A DNA stretch of 64,000 nucleotides from Coffea arabica (Eukaryota > Streptophyta > Magnoliopsida > Gentianales > Rubiaceae), in NCBI RefSeq assembly GCF_036785885.1, contig NC_092326.1:40882287-40946286 (forward strand), written 5' to 3'. A model generated the notes under the pieces. The model ran no database searches. It worked only from the letters and a program-made list of their open reading frames with translations, and was not told the origin of the DNA. Position 1 is the stretch's first letter; each line of letters starts with the position of its first letter. The position numbers and the translations under genes are program-made. Shown here piece by piece: positions 24,357-36,093 of this stretch.

Positions 24357-25250
24357 GGGAATAATATTAGAAACCTCCTTTCTCATAATATTACTCAATT
24401 TTCCTGAAATTTTTAAAATCACACTTGTCTCTCCCATCAGCTTGAAAAGACTAAATATTCCTATCAAAGATAACAAATTGATAACATTAATAATCTTTAC
24501 TCTTAGTAACTATTTAACCAAAAGACTAGAACAAAATAAAAAGTTTAAATTAAAAGTATAGATTAAAAAATCTACTAATGGTCCATCTTTCTCTATATCA
24601 AAATTGTGGTGGGACAGTAAAGGATGTGGGTAAATTAAATTTAGTCAAAATCGACCATTTAGGAGGATTTTGATGAGCCGTTAACACCTTAAAATTTTTC
24701 AAGGACAGTTATAAGGAAGTCAAGAAATTTTTTAAGGAAATATGTTTTAACACATGATGTAGTTTAAATTGTACTGAAAACTAAAATAATCTCTTCATAT
24801 GTGCGGTTTGTAATATAAATCCTACTTAGAGAAAAAAATAACTTTATAAATAAGTTAGAATTAAAAAATAATCAAAAAATAATGTGATGACCAAATATAT
24901 ATCTAAGATATCCCTTTTTTCTTTTTATTAAACATTATGCGTTACATTAGGTAATAGTTATTGTGCATCTATAAAATTACTTATTATTGCATTTATAATT
25001 GCTCATATTTTCATATTTTTACTTTTTAATCTTATTTTATTTTTTATTGTCATTGTAAATTTCATAAGTAATATAGTGTAAGGGTAGTATTAGAACGAAA
25101 GTTTTATTTTTTTTGCATTTCCTCTAAAGGAACTAAAATGTTATAAGAAATGATAATCCAAGGGAGGTAGGTGAGATTTTAAAAAAAAAAATCTAAAAGA
25201 TGCTAAGTGATATAATGAGAAACATTAGAGGAAGTTTCTGAAATTATCCC
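24357..25250. mobile_element. inverted-repeat element, family with GGGATAATTT..AGAAAC ends
   Basis: An 894-bp element. The left end (GGGAATAATATTAGAAACCTCC) and the right end (GGAAGTTTCTGAAATTATCCC) are diverged inverted repeats that continue inward (ttttaaaatcacacttgtctctcc against its mirror). The flanks AAGTAGAT (24349-24356) and AAATAGAT (25251-25258) make an 8-bp duplication with one mismatch. The interior is AT-rich and non-coding. A related element lies at 45943-46750. Confidence 0.72.
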
Positions 25251-25258
25251 AAATAGAT

Positions 25259-28200
25259 GACTACAACACACGTTATACGTAGTAGGTTGCTGGCGGAGTC
25301 AAGAAGACAGCTAAACGCCGTACCAAGAAAAAAATTAGTACTATTAACCTGCGGTAACGGATTTAACGTACACCTTGACTACGACGCGTTGTCTGGCCTT
25401 CAGTCCTGCGATTCGCAACAGTTGTGATTGGCGTCAGGAGATATGATGGACTCTTTTTGCTTCAGCTAGCTAGCCTAGCCATGGTCAAAGACTCAAAGCT
25501 AAGCATATTTTTCGCTACGAATATGTTCTGATTTCCCAGCCAGATTTAGGCTGCATCCTGCATCTGCATGGATGTACTTTGGACATTTTTTTTCTATGTT
25601 CTTTTGGGGTCAACTCGAAGCAAGAATAGAAATGGAAAAAGCTTTTAATTCTTCTTTGCCTGTTTTCTGGTAAGAAATCTTCAAGGCCTAAATTGGGAGT
25701 TTAGAACAGAAGGGAAAAGAAAGGAATGATAAAGTTGTGGCCGTTGTAGTCTAGAAGCATGTGGGATAGTCTTCACAAGGTTTGATGAAGTTTCAATGAC
25801 AATAGAATAGTGTGTAGTAGCACTTTTTGTAGGTGAATTTTACATGAAGGAGTTCAAGTGAACGTACAAGATAAAGAGGTTCTTTTAATCTTTGTTTATT
25901 CTTCCTTAATATTTGATGAGTTCTGAACTATATAGTACACTAGCACTGCGGAGTAGTTTCCCCTTTTTTTTCCCCTTGTTCTTACCTTCTGAAGTTGTAT
26001 ACCATGGAGTACTTTTGATGAATTTGAAGGAATATAAGGGTACGTAAGGACGGTCAGACTTCAGTATCCCCAAAAACTATAGGCTAAAAAAGGCCAAACA
26101 AAAAAAAAATCACTAAAAGAAATCGCTCTGGATCCCACTCTTCACTCTCCAATGCTTTTTTTTCTTTTTTAAGTCATCATTTGTCTACCCTAAATCTATT
26201 TTAAGGAAAAGGGTTCAATTGAACCTACGAAAGAACCGACGGACTGAATTAATCTCGGATCAAACAGATGCACTATGCATCCACGTGTTATGCTTGAATT
26301 CTCGATCTCCCATCCCATCCGGCCTGTACTCCCCACTGCTTGACTGTTCTTATCTCTTACCACTCTAAAACCAACGTGGCCAGCTGTATACCAAAATGGG
26401 TTGGCTAATTTGGTAAAATCAGTTAGTCGCAATTGACCATCATCATAACCAAGGAACAATTTGACCCTTTCTTTAAGTAGGAGGGATGTGTGTGTGCCAC
26501 AGTGTTTTGCGTAGAGTAGACTTGATAAATCATTATTATTATTATTAGAGGTTCGTAAGACAGTAAAGAGTAAAGAGTATGGATGACCATGAGGAGTACT
26601 GAGGACAGTGAAAGGGGTGCAAAGTTGGAATCCCTCATGGGTCTGAGTTGGCCATCCAAAAGGGCCATCCCAATGTGCCCAAAACAACACAAAGAAATCA
26701 GATACTACTACAAATTAAGGCAACAATCAAGGCAAAACAAATGGGGACATATCATACAAATTGAGTTGCGAATTGGGTAGGGATACAGAGGGGTGTGCGT
26801 GTGGGATTGACGATTTGAGCTGGCAAGCTCATATGCAGGCAAGAAATGATGGTGAGGATGTGGGTTTTGTGTGGTGGTCTTGTGGGTGCTGCTGGCCGGC
26901 TGGCTCTGGAATGTGAAGGGAATAATACACAGTTTTTATTATACACAGGAGGGAGAGACACCTGTATGACATTCTCCATGCGATGCTGTAATTGCCACCA
27001 CCTTTTCTTGATAATTGATTGACATCTTCACTTCTCACGTGCATTCGTACCAAAACAAGAAGTGTCCGCCCGGTGAATAAGACCACAGTGCATTGGGTAC
27101 AATTACTTTTCCTGTTAATTGGTTGCCTGGCCCGTCGATCTCAGATGGGATATAACAATAATATCTTTGCTTGTTTGGTTGATTTGTTGCCTTAGAGACT
27201 TTTACTAGGATAAATTAGTGAACTACCGCTAACAGCATCTTGGCAGCACAGCTTTCTTGAAAGGTTCAGTCAGAAGGATTAAAAACCGGAAATTCGATGT
27301 GTTCACTGATACTAAAATTCAGCCCAGCCCTGCCTGCAGCACAATTTGCCTTCGGACACTCTCAGTCTCACTTCTGGATTTGGTGCGCAGACTCGAAGCG
27401 AGACAATGCCATTCGAGGATCAATTTATGGTCCTGATTGCTCCAGCCTTTTTAAGTTTTGTCCGAACAAAACTGGCAAATCATCTAATGTAGGGATCATG
27501 ACACAGATTTTTTGGACTCTGATATTAGCAACCTCATTCTAATTGTATTCAACGGCAGTGTTTTTTTTTTTCAAAATCAAATGCTTCCCCCCCCCCCCCC
27601 CCCCCTTTTTTTTCTCAAATTGCAACCCAGCTATTGCTTCCCGTGCCACGACTAATAACTAAGGACAAATCTTAGTGCCACAACACAGACTTAATTAACA
27701 CCATCAATCATGGCCGAACCAGAAATATTGGATCGAGAAAGTCACCCACAAGGAGAATGACTCTTTCCAATTCACACGGAAACATTGGTTTTCATGACCT
27801 CCAAATTTTCAAAATCATAAATCGTAACCTAGATTGCAGAAAAAGAAAGAGAGGGTTGAAGAAATATGTCCACAATTTTACTTCTACAATAAAAAAAATT
27901 AGAAACAAATACTCACCAAATCAATCAATTATATGGAGGTTGTTACCTCACGCAAGGATTCCAAACAGTCTTATGGGTAAAACGTAGAAATGCTTTTTTT
28001 TTTTTTGGGGGGGAAGAATTTTCAGAAAAAGCTTGGACTAGTAACAGATAACTGACGATGAGAAGGCCGTACCTCAGGAGGCTACAATAAGATTTTCAAT
28101 CGGTTACTAAAACGCATTCCGAGCAAACAGAAGACAGCAAGCAATTGACAAGAATTTATAGTTGCCATGAAAATTACCAAAATACCACAAACCTTCTATT

Positions 28201-28682
28201 AACTTCACTATAATAAAATGTCCAAAGGCAAACTAGAACCTATTCAAATATTGTCCAAAGCCATTTTTTTTTGTAAGATATTCCACAAATCTCCCTTTAG
28301 GATTACACAGGTAAACTAAATATAGCAGGGAAAAAAAAATTCAAAATACTCCTCTGAGAGCAGATGCCACGTACGGTGCCAAGTAGACAGTCAGTTTCCA
28401 CGAGGTGCCATCCCATTGTGCAGTGACTGACATCAATGAAGGAGGAGGAGCACGACTCTTGCTACAGGTATATCATCCATAAGACATTTACAAGATGTTC
28501 TGATGACTACAAAATTCCAGAAGTAGGGGAAAAAAATTAACAACTCCACAGGCTAATCAATAGCATATACATCTTTATTTTCTATTCTTTCAAATCTGGA
28601 GCAAATATATAACTAAAAGAAAGAAAAATTTGTTTCCCCTTTAAAGAGCAATTTGACAATACATTTGATGGGGAAGTCATTT
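25259..28682. other. intergenic
   Basis: No gene is recognised. The longest frame, 26690-26196 on the minus strand, has no domain signature and is overlapped by frames on both strands. A run of 19 C residues (27587-27605) follows a T-run. The 3' part of the NF-YB transcript may extend into the right end of this stretch or the next. Confidence 0.45.
27587..27605 (+). repeat. 19-nt poly(C) tract
   Basis: Nineteen consecutive C residues followed directly by nine or more T. Confidence 0.9.
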
Positions 28683-28823
28683 GTTAACCTGTAGAGTGTT
28701 GTTATACCCCATAAAATGCGAAAGAACAGATAATAGATTTGTTAACCTGTAGAGTGTTGTTATACCCCATAAAATGGGAAAGAACAGATAATAGATTTGT
28801 TAACCTGTAGAGTGTTGTTATTC
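28683..28823 (+). repeat. 58-bp tandem repeat, 2.4 copies
   Basis: Units start with gttaacctgtagagtgttgt at 28683, 28741 and 28799. The first two units are 58 bp each and differ at a single base. The third stops after about 25 bp. The near identity indicates a recent tandem duplication. It lies in non-coding DNA downstream of the NF-YB exons. Confidence 0.92.
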
Positions 28824-30127
28824 CCGTTGCTTGGGAGTCTGAGTGTTTAGGGCATGGAAGTCTATGACACTCATGGAGCATTGCATCACAGGGATTCCTA
28901 AGTTCTTCAAACACAGTTAAGTATGTCAAGCATTATGACAGCTGGTATATGCAACACCTTTTCTTCCTTATTGGACTTGGTAACAACCATCTCCAAGAAA
29001 CCAAAAACTGCACACACTCATTGCCAACTGAAGGGACAACCAACATTGGACTGGTTAATTGGATTCAAACCATTTCTTGAGGTGGGTTAGAAAGGAACAA
29101 CAACATTGGAAGAGATGAAAGATTATAGGATAGAAAGTAGGGCATTGTGGTTACAATGCACTAAACATTGAGATTTTGCTAGTTACATGTTTGATATTGC
29201 TGAATAGAATCTATATATCTCATACAGAATGGGACTATCAGACTGTGGGCACATCAAATGAAGCCATAAAGCACAACTAGAAAATACCACAAGTACATAG
29301 CAAGCAGCTAGGGCATGTGGGATGTAGATGGTTTTCTAAAGAGCATCAAATGCTGCTTGGAGAAGCCTAGTCAGTGAAATGACATATGCAGAAATACTAG
29401 GATAGAGATAAGTCCAAACTTTCAAGAAGTGACTAGCAAAATAGAGAAACTAAATACTTTTTTGAATCAAGAAGCCACCTAAAAAGGATAAACAATTACT
29501 CTTTGTTTCAACACTGACCTTATCTGAGATGAAAAACCACGGAAGCTAATTAATTTGTCCACTCGTTCAAGATAAACATTTACACTTTTCCTCGGTAATC
29601 CACTATTACTAAATAAGAAGGTGAATCTAACTTGTCTCAACCAAATTAGCTATACCTTCCAAATGCACGCCTTTACATATAATTAAATCTTGCATTGAAG
29701 ATGCAACAACGCAAGCTGAATAGACTGAAGACAGAATCCATGGAAAAAAAAACTTTGGATTTGAACACATAATAGTTGATCCACAAGGGCAAAGGTCCAA
29801 ACTGACACTGGTAAAAGAAACAAGGCGGAATGCAACCAAACAGCATACAATTTAAACCTTCAGACTTCAAAAGAAGGCAGATCCTATTTTCAGTCATCTG
29901 TAGCTTTGTAAAAGATAATAGAAATGTAATACACGAAAAACAACCACTTCGCAAAAGAGAAAACTCACCAACATCTTAAACTTGAGAATTTGCATAACCC
30001 ACATGTGTGTAAGGGAGCTGCATGATGAGCCCAGATAGGCCAAAATCAACAACAGTGAAAATAATAATAAAATTGCTTGACCTATTGAAAGTACTACAGT
30101 AGAAAATAATCCACGCATATCTCTCAC
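28824..30127. other. probable intron or 3' region of the NF-YB gene
   Basis: This lies downstream of the last NF-YB exon that I can place. I searched the minus strand for a short final coding exon (usually Gln/Asn/Met-rich in this clade) and found none convincing. The open frames here have no recognisable content. Confidence 0.4.
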
Positions 30128-31741
30128 CTCGGCATTAGAGCCCATCTGAGTTCCAACTGTATTAGAAGCTCCATCTCCACCCCTAGCAGGTACCCTGGTG
30201 TCACCCTAGCAATAGGTATTTTATCATCATTAACTGTTGAATAAAAGGGAAATAAGAAAAACAATTAATTAAAAAGCTATCAGCTAGTTAAGTACCTCTA
30301 ACTGTAGCATCATGGTTGTACATGTATCAGCCAAGCCCAAAACAACCAGTCATTGAATTAAACAAAGTCAGTTGCTCATCAGTGACAAACAAAATACACC
30401 AAATTCTAAGACCAAAAGAAAGTAAATCCTGCAAAAGTACATTAAACAAGATATATAAAGTGAAATATTCGCCATTTGTTTTCATTTATACAGCTAATGG
30501 CACCATAGACAAGTCAAGAGCCATAAGTCTTTTGTTGCTCCAATAACTTAAAGAGATAAACAAGAAACCAGACAAAGCAATCACAACTAGAAAAATAAAA
30601 GGAATTGCATACCTCCCTGTATCGAGCCAGATATGCTTTCAGTGGTTCTATGTAATCCTCAAAACCTAAAGTTGCCATTGCCCAAAGCAGATCATCACCA
30701 TTTATGGTTTTCCTTTTCTCTTTCTGACACTTGTCACTTGCTCTGCGCAACAGAAGGTATGAGAAAGAAACAAAACAAGCAAACCAAACCTATATCAAAA
30801 TGACTTTTCAGACACCACCAAAGCATTTTTATTGTTCATTAAAAAGAAGCAATAGCATGCCAAAGTGAAGCTCATAAAATTACATCAATAGCAAACTGTG
30901 AGATCTAATTCTAACAGGTATATAATTTCAAGTAGTTACTGCATCAGTATACAAACACATTTGTTCATTCAGGTGAACTTGGGTTGTCAAATTTCTACAT
31001 CTTCAGAAAGAAGTGTAATCAGGACCCTGTCATACTACATGTTTCTACCTAAAATCTAAAAACAACAAACAAACGTCAAACCCTCACAAACTTCAGTGGC
31101 TCAAGTTAAATTTGCAGAACAAAATATTACAACTTTGTGCATGAAAAGGTTTTCCTACAAAAGTAACTGAGTTCAAAGGGGAAATCTTATATGCGTATGC
31201 AGTCTTAATTAATCACACGCCATATCTTGATTCTTGAGTTCTTTTGAATTGTTTCCGCTCAGCCAAAATTAGATTCCATAAGCCAAAAACCAGTAACAGA
31301 CAACAAAAAATGGCAAAGATTCAAAATTTTCTAGTTTCTGAATTAACATCCTAAAAAATTTCTCAAATTAGAGAAGTTCTACAATACTACTGTAATAAAC
31401 TTTCTTCATTAATCAACTTAATAATCACAATCATCCAGACATAGTGATAACAGCAGTAAATATCACATATCTACTACAAATTTTAACAAACAAAATGAAA
31501 AATCATACTCGCTAGTGATGAAGCTGATGAATTCGGACACGCATTCCTGAACAGTATCCTTAGCATCCTTTGCAATCTTGCCGTTAGCAGGCAAGGCCTT
31601 CTTCATTATGCGTCCAATGTTGGCAATCGGGAGAAAACGGTCCTGCTCCCGAACGTTCGACTGAGGGCTCTGCTCGCCCCCGCTCTCAACGCCGCCACCA
31701 CCAGCGCCACCACCAGGACTCACAGGAGGAGCTTCAGCCAT
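30128..31741 (-). CDS. NF-YB: NF-Y subunit B (NF-YB8/10-like), terminal exon not placed
   Basis: Histone-fold subunit of the CCAAT-binding factor NF-Y; it pairs with NF-YC and recruits NF-YA to DNA in the nucleus. Exons found are 31741-31509, 30742-30613 and 30205-30128 (441 nt, 147 codons), with GT-AG junctions and a kept frame. Residues 1-30 are a Gly/Pro-rich leader. Residues 31-121 are the conserved domain: [21 protein letters not shown], then [17 protein letters not shown], then (after the first intron) [22 protein letters not shown] and [19 protein letters not shown]. The domain is complete, with no altered key residue. The third exon ([16 protein letters not shown]...) matches the tail of the NF-YB8/10 clade. 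It ends at a good donor (GAG|gtgaga), so at least one further exon is expected downstream. The ATG at 31741 is chosen because the longer open frame begins with GTG. Confidence 0.93.
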
Positions 31742-34313
31742 CTCCACTAAAACCCTAGCCCTTGCCCTAAAACCAAAAAAAATTCACCCCAAAAATTCCA
31801 CACATTCACACAAAACGACAAAATGCCAGATCATTCAAGTCTTCGCCTTATTCATCATACATCAAAATGAACAGAAAAAAAATAAAGAACCTAATCCCTT
31901 TGATGATCGTCCACGTTGACTGTGTGTATTGTGTGTGAAGATTGAGAACGGTGACTGTGTGAAGAATCACTTACCAGGGGGTTGAAAGAGAGGTCGGTGG
32001 GGTGGCGGGGGTTTGGGAGAAGTTCGTATTTGGCGCGAGAGATGGGGATTGGTTGATGGAGATGATGGTTTAGAGTTGATTTTGGTGAGAGGAAGGGAAG
32101 GGGTAATCGGACGATGGAGAAGAGGGGAGAGCTGAAACAGGAGCCTGCCTAAGCTGCTTCTGATTTCGAGATGGTGTGTAAAAAAAAAAAAAAAGTACTA
32201 CTAATGGGGGTCGTATTTATAGTAGTACTAAAATGCAAGTATTTGTGCCTTCTTTTCTGATCATGGAAATGGAAAAAATTAAATTGGGGAAAACAAACTT
32301 TGACCTGAATTTATTAGGCGGATAAGGATGTTAGAAGTTAATTTTGCTTTGAAATATTTCACCTTGAAATGGGATATATTGTTCTTCATCACCCTTAAAA
32401 AGAAAAAGGAAATGAAGTAATATATATTCGTGGAAGTAAATTAATGTTGGACATAAATATATTCATGGATGGAAATGAAGTAGTATCGAATTTGGATGAA
32501 TTTCTTGCATTATATTTTTGTTACTTGGTAAATAGTAATGATATTTGAACTTATAATTAAGCAGAAATCATGAAAAAAAAGAGGATTATAATTGTTGTTT
32601 GAATTGACTCTCTAGCTCATACACAATTCAAAAGATACACATTCATACTATCTAATACAACAATAACTCTATACTCATTCACTCACAAAAAAAAAAAAAA
32701 AAAAAAAAACTATTTATGGTATCTATTATATGTGGGTTTTACCACTTCAATTGCAAAACATAAAAAGCAGTTTGTGTAGAAAAGGAGCTATTTACCTCTC
32801 AATCTTTTAATAGAATCTTGATAGCAAGTAGGTCTTTTAATGGAAATTATTTAACCAAAAGATTTAAGTGGTTCACAGCACATTCATTAGATAGTGAAAA
32901 ATGATGCCTTGCCTAAATTGGGGATAGTTGGTAATGATGATGGTGATATGGCCAATTTCACCAGCACTGGTCCTGTGGTAGAAAGTAGAAACTACAAAGA
33001 AACTGCGATGTAGAAAGCCAGTTTTAGTGGTCTCAAGTATGAAGAATTCAGTTTCAGTAATGGTTTTCACAAGAAAATATGCAAAAGAAATACTAAAATG
33101 TTTTAGAAACAACTCCAGATTAACCAATGAAAAAATGCACTAAAAGTAAAACTGGTACAACTAGTATATTGACATTAACTGCATGTTTTTCAGTACGGCG
33201 GTGACCATAAATTTGTGTGATAGATAAACATTGTATGTGCATGGATCTTTCGGATGCGAGGCAAGGACGGTTGATCTACTGTCCCTCAATAATATAATAT
33301 TTTTTGAATATTTTATAATTTTATGTAAATTTCTTGTACATTCTTATAATAAAGGTGCGATATTTTGTTACTGTTCATATGAGTCATATATATAATAATT
33401 GCGTATCTGATGTTAAGTTTTACAAATAATTCACGTAGAATTACACCTTATTTCGAATAGTTATTACTGACAGCCGTCTAGGCCCCGTATCCCTTTCTTT
33501 TTGCCTTTTTTTTTTTTAATATTCTGTTCCATATAGTAATCTTCGTGGGCCTTTAAATTTGATAATATAAACTTGTATCAAACTGGTTTATTACCACATT
33601 CTTCGAATTTGGAACAATTCATGTAAACGTAACACCTAAATTGAGTAAGAACTGTGTAGGAGGGTCTTTAGGGTTTTGCAGTTCCCTTGATAATTGTATA
33701 GCTATTACATGCAGGGAAGTACAATGGTGATTTTTGGTTACTGACTTTACAAAATTAGAAGTAGAACGGTAGTGGACGTCACTAAAAGTGCTGATATCTC
33801 CACCCATAAAAGTATTGCTAACACCTCACACTTAGACTCCATAGTTTTACCACCCAAGAAGAGTTCGTGATATCCTAAACTTCTAAATATACTATTAGCA
33901 AGTTATGATTATCCGAAAAGTAAATTTGATGTCAGACCAACGATTGGATCATAAAAGAAGATTTCTTGACATAACAAATCACTTAATAAATGGAATTCGT
34001 ATCACTAGAATAACTATGGTTACACAATAGGGTTTAGGTCCATATGCATCCAAATTTGACCAATTTGTAGTGACTACGTATCATCAAAAGTTAGGTATTT
34101 AAAATACTTAGAAAATTAGAATAAAAAACTACTAATTATTTCTTGTGATTAAATTAGGCTAACCCCCTATTTTTCTAAAATAACTAAGACTCCTAAAAAT
34201 AAATCCCGAGATGAAAACTCAGAATTTGTTTTTTCGGAGGGAAAGTTGATATTTTATTCATTAAAAATTTGGTCTTGAGACTATTTTTATTGAATCCAAA
34301 CGGCGGTACTTCC
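31742..34313. other. NF-YB promoter and intergenic DNA
   Basis: The first 400 bp or so should hold the NF-YB leader and promoter. A minus-strand donor-like site (CCCCCTG|gtaagtg, near 31970) suggests a leader intron. Beyond that I see no gene: A-runs at 32177-32192 and 32687-32709, and AT-rich DNA. Confidence 0.4.
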
Positions 34314-34352
34314 TTATTTACATGTAATATTTAAGATATTACATGTAAATAA
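34314..34352. repeat. short perfect-type hairpin
   Basis: An 18-bp inverted repeat (ttatttacatgtaatatt and its mirror, one mismatch) with a loop of about 3 nt. Its origin is unknown; it may be a remnant of a foldback element. Confidence 0.7.
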
Positions 34353-34517
34353 GTCCTGAATGCTAGTAATTTGAATTACCTATGGCTTGAACACAATTTA
34401 TTCAAACATGAAGGACCAATGTACAAATAATAAATAATTTCACCACCTCCCTTCTAGTAGCGACACTTGTCAGACACATGTTGCATAATTTGATACATTC
34501 ATGTAGCAACGCTTGAC

Positions 34518-34743
34518 TTAGAATTGTAGAAGATGCTTCGCATTTGCTCTTTGAGCTGGTTAGCGAAGAAAGCATGACAAATAATAAAAGATTAAGTTTT
34601 TATGCCTTAGGCATTATTGTGGATGAGGAATGGTACTTTCCTCAGTGCAATTGAGCACTAGTTGTAAAGCTTTTCGAGTCTTTGCTCGCACATGTAAATT
34701 CCTTTTAGTGAATGAACAATCTTATCGTTTCAAAAAATATATA
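34518..34743 (+). mobile_element. non-LTR retroposon (LINE/SINE tail), copy 2
   Basis: A 226-bp insertion ending in 'tcgtttcaaaaaatatata', bounded by a 14-bp direct repeat with one mismatch (TAGCAACGCTTGAC at 34504-34517, TAGCAACACTTGAC at 34744-34757). Its 3' half is similar to the insertion at 5062-5234, including the same 'gccttaggc.ttattgt.gatgagga' and 'ttgctcg' blocks. It is longer at the 5' end than copy 1, as expected for variable 5' truncation. Confidence 0.8.
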
Positions 34744-34852
34744 TAGCAACACTTGACACGTGTCATGTAAACTGATACGTGTCATGATCTTATGATAACA
34801 CATGTCATCCAAGTCGACATGTGTCATGACCTTATGATACGTGTCGCAATTT
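34744..34852. repeat. cluster of ACGTGTCATG-type repeats
   Basis: Four or five copies of a phrase like a-acgTGTCATg (34756, 34779, 34799, 34818, 34839) lie within 100 bp. Part of this forms an imperfect tandem duplication with 'cttatgata'. The first copy is a full palindromic G-box, GACACGTGTC. Whether this is a regulatory cluster or a decayed satellite cannot be said. Confidence 0.55.
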
Positions 34853-36093
34853 CATCTCCTCTTAATGCACTAATTGGAGCATATATCAGGCCAAATATAT
34901 CAGCAGTATACCTGGTTACTATACTGATATCCTATATTATAAAGGGATGTATTTGGTTTGATTTGTAGGGGACATTTTAAAGTAGAAGGTGTATAGGAGG
35001 AGAACGATGCACATATAGAGGAGACCCTTAACACCGTTGGTCTAACTGATTGTGAGGTGCAGGTACGCTTCATAGTTGCAGATTACACGGTTTATTCAGA
35101 CCAACGGGTGGTTGAGCCTCTTCACAACTTTTCAGTTGCATAAAGTATGTGGGCAGTTGCACATTTAGCAGAATCTAGTAATGGTAAATTATTGCTCATA
35201 AGAGACTTCTTGATGTCTATTCTGGAATGTACTAGGAACATGCTGCTGCAGATCTGATGTATCTTCAAAAAAGTGACTTCACGGTTGAAGCTATCAAACT
35301 TAAAGTCGTATAAGGATTGAAAGAGTTCAACTAGTTTGGGCGAGGACCAGGCATTGTTCATAGCCACAAATGGCTCACTATCTCGCAATCAGAAATATGT
35401 AATGGAAACCGAATCTATTTTGTAGCAGAGCAGAACAATTCGTATTACTGGGAAAGTCGATATGTCAACCGGAATCTGGTCCATGGAGCATCCTACAAAA
35501 TGCAACATAGAATGGTTCACACCAACACTGCACTCCAAGAGCCAGAATGAAGCTTAATTCCAAAGAAAATGCCATTTTTAAATGTATTTTTGTAATGCAT
35601 TGTAGCTACAAAGAGAAAAAGAATGCATAGAAGTTGAATTCATACCATTTTCTTGAGATATTGAGGCCATTGTCTTAGTTCGGTTTGTGTTTTCAGATGG
35701 CACAATACACAGAGTCTTAAAATTTTGAGACATTTGCTTCGTACATCAATCTAATATCTCCCTAAAATGACAAACAGGGAGAGAGCTAGACATGTACTAA
35801 GATCATTAGACCACCCTATTCATCAGTATTGCATAAAATCATAAGATAGTATAACATGCACAAAATGGCATCTGATTCGTACATGTCTGTCGAGAAGATC
35901 ATAACACCACAGTATTCATCAGATTTGTCAAGCATTGAATCTCATAGTGGCCACCATCATATATGGTAATTCTGATACTCCATTTCCCTCTCACAGCTTA
36001 CAGATGTATGCTGCCTTTTCATAACCATTATAAAACGCGTTCTTAGCTTTTAATATGTTGCCTCATCGTTGTTCCCTCGACCATGCAAGAGTA
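34853..36093. other. intergenic, 3' side of the aminotransferase gene
   Basis: No gene is recognised. The minus-strand frame at 35388-35122 has no domain signature. The segment nearest 36093 should contain the 3' UTR of the aminotransferase-like gene. Confidence 0.45.

Noticed and set aside
26196-26690. 164-codon minus-strand open frame
   Set aside because: No domain, no splice signals, competing frames on both strands, and composition like the surrounding DNA.
29894-30145. Read-through of the NF-YB third exon into a hydrophobic tail
   Set aside because: A good splice donor (GAG|gtgaga) lies at the exon end, and the tail is intronic in composition.
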